Shown here piece by piece: positions 40,829-45,205 of a stretch of DNA of 45,205 nt. The position numbers were made by a program, and so were the translations under genes. Each line of letters begins with the position of its first letter. Position 1 is the first letter of the stretch. Source of the stretch: Anaerofustis sp. (GTDB lineage: Bacteria; Bacillota; Clostridia; Eubacteriales; Anaerofustaceae). The notes under the pieces were generated by a model that saw only the letters and a program-made list of their open reading frames with translations, ran no database searches and was not told the origin of the DNA. The DNA lies in the NCBI RefSeq assembly GCF_019420015.1, contig NZ_JAHZIA010000015.1:1-45205 (forward strand), read 5' to 3'.

Positions 40829-41821
40829 CTATTTTGTTTTTTCCGCAAATGTTGTATTTACCAAATCTTTATACTCGGCCTTTTTATCCAACTGTCCTGC
40901 TGAAGACATAATATCCTGAAGTCTGTCAAAAGAATCTTTTGTAAGTACAGGAGTATCTTTCCATGCGTCTATGCTTTTATATCTGTCGATAACTTTTATC
41001 AATGTTTCTTTATCATTGTCAGGGAAAAATTCTGCTATTTGCTCTGCTATTTCTTTACTGTCGGCAGTCTGAACATATTTAAGCCCTTTTGCCACTGCAT
41101 TTGTAAAGCTTTGAATCAATTCGGGTTTTTCTTCTATGAAGCTTTTTCTTGCATTATATACCGTGTAAGGAACTTCCCCGCTTTCTTCTCCTATAGATTT
41201 AAGAACGTAACCCTGACCGCTTGATTCCACTTCCGTTGCGCTGGGTTCAAACAAAGCAACATAATCACCCGTTCCGCCTACGAATGTACCGGCCATTGCG
41301 GCAAATTGAACGGAAGTATCAAGATTAATATCTTTTTTTATGTCTATACCGTTTTTCTTAAGTACATATTCAAGAGTCATTTCGGGAACACCTCCCGCTC
41401 TTCCTCCGATAATGTGCTTACCTTTTAAATCAGAGTATTTGAACTTTCCGGCTTCATCCTTTCTTCCTACAAGAAAAGAACCGTCTCTTTTAGTAACCTG
41501 TGCAAAGTTTACGGGATAATCCTTTTCACCGCCCTGTGCAACGTATATCGTAGCTTCCGGACCGCAAAAACCCACATCGCTGTCACCGCTGAGTACCGCA
41601 GCCGTAACTTTATCCGCACCTTGAGCCGTAGTCAATTCTATATCAATTCCCTCTTCTTCAAAATATCCAAGGCTTATCGCCGCATATTGAGGAGCGTAAA
41701 ATATAGAACGAGCAACTTCGCTTACTTTAACTTTCTCAAGCTTGGACTCGTTCGTACCACAACCGACAAAACAAGCTAAACACATTAATGCACTGACCGT
41801 CAGTGCCAAAACTTTTTTCAA
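40829..41821 (-). CDS. NMT1/THI5-like substrate-binding lipoprotein
   Basis: 330 residues with a TTG start behind a perfect AGGAGG. The signal peptide ends in CFVGCG, with the lipid Cys at 21. The mature part has SIFYAPQYAAISLGYFEEEG, GDSDVGFCGPEATIYVAQGG, GKHIIGGRAGGVPEMTLEYV and VALFEPSATEVESSG, which are marks of the NMT1/SsuA/ThiY group. It captures the substrate outside the cell for the permease and ATPase downstream. Candidates are sulfonates, taurine or a thiamine pyrimidine precursor. There is no TPP riboswitch in the leader, which weakens the thiamine option but does not exclude it. A palindrome covers the promoter. Confidence 0.92.
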   Translation of the reverse strand: MKKVLALTVSALMCLACFVGCGTNESKLEKVKVSEVARSIFYAPQYAAISLGYFEEEGIDIELTTAQGADKVTAAVLSGDSDVGFCGPEATIYVAQGGEKDYPVNFAQVTKRDGSFLVGRKDEAGKFKYSDLKGKHIIGGRAGGVPEMTLEYVLKKNGIDIKKDINLDTSVQFAAMAGTFVGGTGDYVALFEPSATEVESSGQGYVLKSIGEESGEVPYTVYNARKSFIEEKPELIQSFTNAVAKGLKYVQTADSKEIAEQIAEFFPDNDKETLIKVIDRYKSIDAWKDTPVLTKDSFDRLQDIMSSAGQLDKKAEYKDLVNTTFAEKTK

Positions 41822-41845
41822 TATATAATCCCTCCTAAATCATTA

Positions 41846-41865
41846 TTCACATTATATTATGTGAA
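41846..41865. promoter_or_regulatory. 20-base palindrome over the ABC importer promoter
   Basis: TTCACAT-N6-ATGTGAA with perfect 7-base arms. A TATAAT (41851-41856 on the minus strand) lies inside it, 30 bases before the lipoprotein start, so a bound protein would block RNA polymerase. The -35 region is weak. Confidence 0.6.
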
Positions 41866-41959
41866 AGAAATACTTTTGGTGAGCTAAGATTACAAGTTTT
41901 ATTGAAAATTATTTTAAAAGATAGTAAGATATCTGTATGTAATTTTTAAGAGGTACAAA

Positions 41960-42661
41960 ATGGGAACGATAGTAAATATAATATCAATATTAATTGGCAG
42001 TACGATTGGACTTATGTTAAAAAAAATCGTCAATAAAAAACTTGAAGACAGCATGAAAACCATATTGGGGCTCTCTACTATTATAGTAGGCTTTCTCGGA
42101 ATTATTACCTCCGGAATAACAATAAACGAAAAAGGCATGCTGGAAACAAGCAACACTTTACTTCTGGTAATAAGTCTTGTCGTTGGTACTTTGATAGGAG
42201 AACTTCTGGACTTAGACAAAAAATCAAATACATTCGTAAAAAAAATAGAAAAAAAATTTGCTTTAGACGGATTTGCCGACGGTTTTATACCTACTTCTGT
42301 TCTATTCTGTACCGGAGCAATGGCAATAATAGGAGCATTAAATGACGGACTAAACGGAGATCATACAATACTATTCACAAAATCCATTCTTGACGGTACA
42401 ATAGCAATACTGTTTACCGCAACACTGGGATTTGGGGTATACTTTTCGGCAGTAAGCGTTGGAATATATCAAGGAGCAATAACACTTCTGGGAATATATT
42501 TATCCCCTTATCTTTCGGATATGCTTGTAAACAATATATGTCTTGTCGGATACGCAATGGTAATATGTATAGGATTGGGACTGATGAAAATAAAAGATAT
42601 AAAAGTCTTAAATATGCTGCCCGGACTGATAATTCCGATTATATATGCAGCCATATTTTGA
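41960..42661 (+). CDS. DUF554 family membrane protein
   Basis: 233 residues, about seven hydrophobic helices. The start MGTIVNIISILIGSTIGLML and later IGELLDLDKK, FIPTSVLFCTGAMAIIGALN and TKSILDGTIAILFTATLGFG are DUF554 (YdfK/YqgA) marks. The function of this family is not established; transport is likely from the many helices. AGAGGT lies five bases before the ATG. It is divergent from the ABC importer with 138 bases between, so the palindrome there could affect both. Confidence 0.9.
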   Translation: MGTIVNIISILIGSTIGLMLKKIVNKKLEDSMKTILGLSTIIVGFLGIITSGITINEKGMLETSNTLLLVISLVVGTLIGELLDLDKKSNTFVKKIEKKFALDGFADGFIPTSVLFCTGAMAIIGALNDGLNGDHTILFTKSILDGTIAILFTATLGFGVYFSAVSVGIYQGAITLLGIYLSPYLSDMLVNNICLVGYAMVICIGLGLMKIKDIKVLNMLPGLIIPIIYAAIF

Positions 42662-42766
42662 ATGATTGTATTTATCAATCGTATTTTCACAGTAAAATCA
42701 ATATAAAACACCGAATTTTAAATCATACCTATAAAATAGAAAAATGAAAAACATATTAAATACATT

Positions 42767-42802
42767 AAAGAAGAACGATAACACTCGTTCTTCTTTGTTT
42801 TT
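42767..42802 (+). terminator. Terminator of the DUF554 gene
   Basis: A perfect 12-bp stem AAAGAAGAACGA/TCGTTCTTCTTT with a six-base loop and a following GTTTTT. The rest of 42662-42958 is AT-rich and contains the next promoter. Confidence 0.88.
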
Positions 42803-42895
42803 AAAATACTAAAAAAACTCAACGACAGATATCTTTCTTTTTCTTTCACAGTGAAAATAAACATAAGTATTTTTTACGTTTCGCTTCGAAATTCT

Positions 42896-42924
42896 TTGAC
42901 AAAAGAAACATTATAAAGTATAAT
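42896..42924 (+). promoter_or_regulatory. Consensus sigma-A promoter for the CDP-glycerol transferase gene
   Basis: TTGACA (42896-42901), 17 bases, TATAAT (42919-42924): a perfect match, about 35 bases before the ATG. Confidence 0.92.
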
Positions 42925-42958
42925 ATTTTTATAAAACATATACATGAAAGGGACTTAA

Positions 42959-44101
42959 ATGAATAAACTCGAATACATTTTATCAAATATATTTTTACAC
43001 ATTTTTTATTATATCTTTTGGTTTATACCCGTTAACAACAAAAAAATAACTTTTTCAACTCCAAGAAATACTATCTTGGACGGAAACATAAAGTATATTT
43101 ACAGAGCTCTAAACAAAAAAAGAAAAGATATAAAATTTGTATTTTTATTTGATAAATACAGTTATTCTTTAACAGGCAAAATTTCATACCTTTTAAGACT
43201 TATAAAAGGCGTTTATCATCTTGCAACATCAAGAGTATTCATAGTGGATAACGCTTACTTTCCCGTTCATATAATAAAGCATAAAAAGAAAACAATTGTA
43301 ATACAAGTTTGGCATGCGGCGGGAGCTCTTAAAAAATTCGGAAACGACGCAGAAAATACAGGAGAATCGGTAGAAGATAAATTCAGACATAAAAATTACG
43401 ATTACTGCATAATGGGAAGTGAGTTTTCAAAAAAACATTATGCAACAGCCTTTGGTATGGATGAAGATAAAGTTCTGATTTTGGGAAGTGCAAGAACAGA
43501 TTTATTCTTCAACGAAAAAACACTTGAAAGAGTAAAAAAAGAATTCTACGAAAAATATCCTTCTCTCAAAGACAAAAAAATTATTCTTTATGCACCTACA
43601 TTCAGAGGAAGAGGAAGCGAAGCGGAAACCGAACTTCATTTGAATATAAGTAAAATGAAAGAAGAATTAAAAGATCTCGGATATACTTTGGTATACAAAC
43701 CTCATTTAAGTGCAAAAGCCAAAACAGGAAAAGATGATGATTTCTTGATTTATTTGGATAAAGAGGATGTATTAAACAAGGTAATGCCTGTTTGCGATAT
43801 ATTTATAACAGACTATTCCTCAGCAATAATAGAATATGCAATACTGAAAAAACCTTTAATCTTATATGTCTACGATCTTGAACAATACATTAAAAATCCG
43901 GGATTTTATCAAGACTTCAAAAAAGATGTCATAGGAGAACAGGTTTCAACAACAGATGAGGTAATAAAACTGATAAAAGAAAACAAATTCGATTTTAACG
44001 ATTATGACAAGTTTATCGATGTTCATTACAAATATACAGACGGACAAAGTTCAAACAGAATTGCCGATTATATAATCGAAAATTTTATAGACAAAAAATA
44101 G
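42959..44101 (+). CDS. CDP-glycerol glycerophosphotransferase (TagB/TagF family)
   Basis: 380 residues. A hydrophobic N-terminal segment (about 5-24) is followed by the glycerophosphotransferase domain: QVWHAAGALKKFGNDAE (catalytic His), DYCIMGSEFSKKHYATAFG, LGSARTDLFF, ILYAPTFRGRG, LVYKPHLS and the CDP-binding IFITDYSSAIIEYAILKKPL. It adds glycerol-phosphate from CDP-glycerol to a lipid-linked or sugar acceptor. The short length resembles the TagB primase or a single-transfer enzyme rather than the longer TagF polymerase. No other teichoic acid genes are adjacent. The promoter is exceptionally strong. Confidence 0.9.
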   Translation: MNKLEYILSNIFLHIFYYIFWFIPVNNKKITFSTPRNTILDGNIKYIYRALNKKRKDIKFVFLFDKYSYSLTGKISYLLRLIKGVYHLATSRVFIVDNAYFPVHIIKHKKKTIVIQVWHAAGALKKFGNDAENTGESVEDKFRHKNYDYCIMGSEFSKKHYATAFGMDEDKVLILGSARTDLFFNEKTLERVKKEFYEKYPSLKDKKIILYAPTFRGRGSEAETELHLNISKMKEELKDLGYTLVYKPHLSAKAKTGKDDDFLIYLDKEDVLNKVMPVCDIFITDYSSAIIEYAILKKPLILYVYDLEQYIKNPGFYQDFKKDVIGEQVSTTDEVIKLIKENKFDFNDYDKFIDVHYKYTDGQSSNRIADYIIENFIDKK

Positions 44102-44146
44102 TTTAAAACTATTTTAAATATGCATTATTTAATTAAGGAGGTAAAT

Positions 44147-45205
44147 ATGGCGAGCGGTGTTATAATGCCCAGACAAGGGCAGTCGGTAGAAAGCTGTATA
44201 ATTACTAATTGGAACGTAAAAGAAGGTGATATGGTAAATGAAGGTGACGTATTATTCGAATACGAAACCGATAAATCCGCATTTGAAGAAGAAGCTCAGA
44301 CAAGCGGAATGATTTTAAAGATTTTGGCAGAAGAAGGTGATGATGTTCCTTGTCTTGATGTTGTGTGTGTTATCGGAAATGAAGGAGAAGACATAAGCGA
44401 ATTTTTGACAAATACACAAACAGAAGATAAAGAAGAAGTAAAAGAAACCAAAAAAGAAATACCGGAAAGTACAAATATCATTTCAGCGGGAGAAGTAAAC
44501 GAAGAAAAAATATCTCCGAGAGCGAAAATGATGGCTGAAGAAAAACACTTAGATTTAACAAAAGCCATTCCTACAGGTCCCGATGGAAGAATAATAGAAA
44601 GAGATATATTACAACTCGCAAAAGAAGGATATAAAATAAACAAATCATCCAAAGAAGATGTTATTTTTATTGAAGATAATGTAAACAATACAATAAGCGA
44701 ATATGAAGATATTCCTCATTCAAACGTAAGAAAAGTCATTGCAAAATCAATGCATTCATCTTTAAGCAATATGGCTCAGCTTACATTTAATCGTAGCTTT
44801 GACACCACAAATATGATGAAATACAGGAAAATAATAAAATCATCAATGGAAAGTTTGGGACTTGAAAAAATTACCGTAAACGACATAATAATGTATGCCG
44901 TATCAAGAGTAATTTTAAATCATAAGAGTTTTAATGCTCATTATGATGATGAAAAATTAAGGGTATTTAATAATGTTCATTTGGGTATGGCCGTTGATAC
45001 CAAAAGAGGACTTTTGGTTCCTACCATATTTAATGCAAATAAAATGTCTTTAAACGAGATATCTAAAAGAGCAAAAGAACTCGGTGCTATGGCGTCAGAA
45101 GGTAAGATCAGCCCTGATTTATTGAGCGGCGCAACCTTTACGGTGAGCAATTTAGGTTCTATGGGAATAGAAAGCTTTACTCCGATAGTAAACCCACCTC
45201 AAACA
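44147..45205 (+). CDS. 2-oxoacid dehydrogenase E2 (dihydrolipoamide acyltransferase), cut by window end
   Basis: 353 codons are seen and the frame is open at the window edge. The lipoyl domain (about 1-78) has the lipoate Lys43 in FEYETDKSAFEEEA. A charged linker leads to the E3-binding domain (about 122-155: ISPRAKMMAEEKHLDL and PTGPDGRIIERDIL). The acyltransferase core has HSNVRKVIAKSMHSSL, HLGMAVDTKRGLLVPTIF and GATFTVSNLGSMG. The catalytic HxxxDG lies beyond the edge. It could belong to pyruvate, acetoin or branched-chain dehydrogenase. AAGGAGGT precedes the ATG. No E1 gene lies upstream, so E1 and E3 may follow outside the window. Confidence 0.93.
   Translation, partial: MASGVIMPRQGQSVESCIITNWNVKEGDMVNEGDVLFEYETDKSAFEEEAQTSGMILKILAEEGDDVPCLDVVCVIGNEGEDISEFLTNTQTEDKEEVKETKKEIPESTNIISAGEVNEEKISPRAKMMAEEKHLDLTKAIPTGPDGRIIERDILQLAKEGYKINKSSKEDVIFIEDNVNNTISEYEDIPHSNVRKVIAKSMHSSLSNMAQLTFNRSFDTTNMMKYRKIIKSSMESLGLEKITVNDIIMYAVSRVILNHKSFNAHYDDEKLRVFNNVHLGMAVDTKRGLLVPTIFNANKMSLNEISKRAKELGAMASEGKISPDLLSGATFTVSNLGSMGIESFTPIVNPPQT

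Noticed and set aside
41822..41959. TPP riboswitch before the NMT1/THI5-like importer
   Set aside because: No CTGAGA or GCGTAGGGAA-like elements are present, and the leader is short.
1..45205. CRISPR arrays, insertion sequences, phage genes or tRNA/rRNA
   Set aside because: No regularly spaced repeats, transposase motifs, phage structural genes or cloverleaf sequences were seen on either strand.

Overview
The window reads as chromosome of a low-GC, AT-rich Gram-positive anaerobe of the Clostridia/Eubacteriales type. Supporting signs are strong AGGAGG-type ribosome sites, frequent TTG starts, a glmS ribozyme, neighbouring mazG and hup genes, a fused 1240-residue PurL, a CDP-glycerol transferase and several lipoprotein signal peptides. 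I see no phage, insertion sequence, CRISPR array, rRNA or tRNA. The species cannot be fixed from the sequence alone.

Left part (1-20145, all minus strand): the 5' part of comEC is cut by the window edge. To its right is one very long gene train read leftward from position 20145: purL-purE-purC-purF-purM-purN-purH-purD, a secreted metallo-beta-lactamase-fold lipoprotein, a DUF3006 protein, a MerR-like protein, a YhaO/YhaN (SbcD/SbcC-like) pair, mnmA, a small lipoprotein and an M20 peptidase. Gaps are 0-60 bases and I see no internal terminator, so purine synthesis may share a transcript with DNA-processing and tRNA-modification genes. The first clear terminator is at 934-961.

Middle (20397-28600): putP with a near-perfect promoter and a hairpin at its predicted transcript start; dedA; a divergent LysR regulator; HPr (ptsH); a trmR-mltG pair; and two COG0523/CobW GTPases. 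One GTPase carries a 76-residue His/Cys-rich metal-binding stretch and the other ends in a YcgQ-like CCADD domain. A 24-base palindrome sits at their predicted transcription start.

Right-middle (28600-34260, plus strand): an aminotransferase, rpsT, acpS, the glmS ribozyme with glmS, a structured leader ending in an intrinsic terminator before a QueT-type queuosine-precursor transporter, and tadA.

Right (34255-45205): a degenerate patatin-like protein, hup, mazG, an RpiB-like isomerase paired with a GpsA-like dehydrogenase, a three-gene NMT1/THI5-type ABC importer, a DUF554 membrane protein, a CDP-glycerol transferase and the start of a 2-oxoacid dehydrogenase E2 gene cut by the window end.

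Most of the window is ordinary housekeeping. The items most worth a second look are the isomerase/dehydrogenase pair, whose active-site changes suggest a four-carbon polyol phosphate; the operator-controlled CobW pair; the queT leader with two competing pairing partners; and the patatin-like protein lacking its catalytic aspartate.
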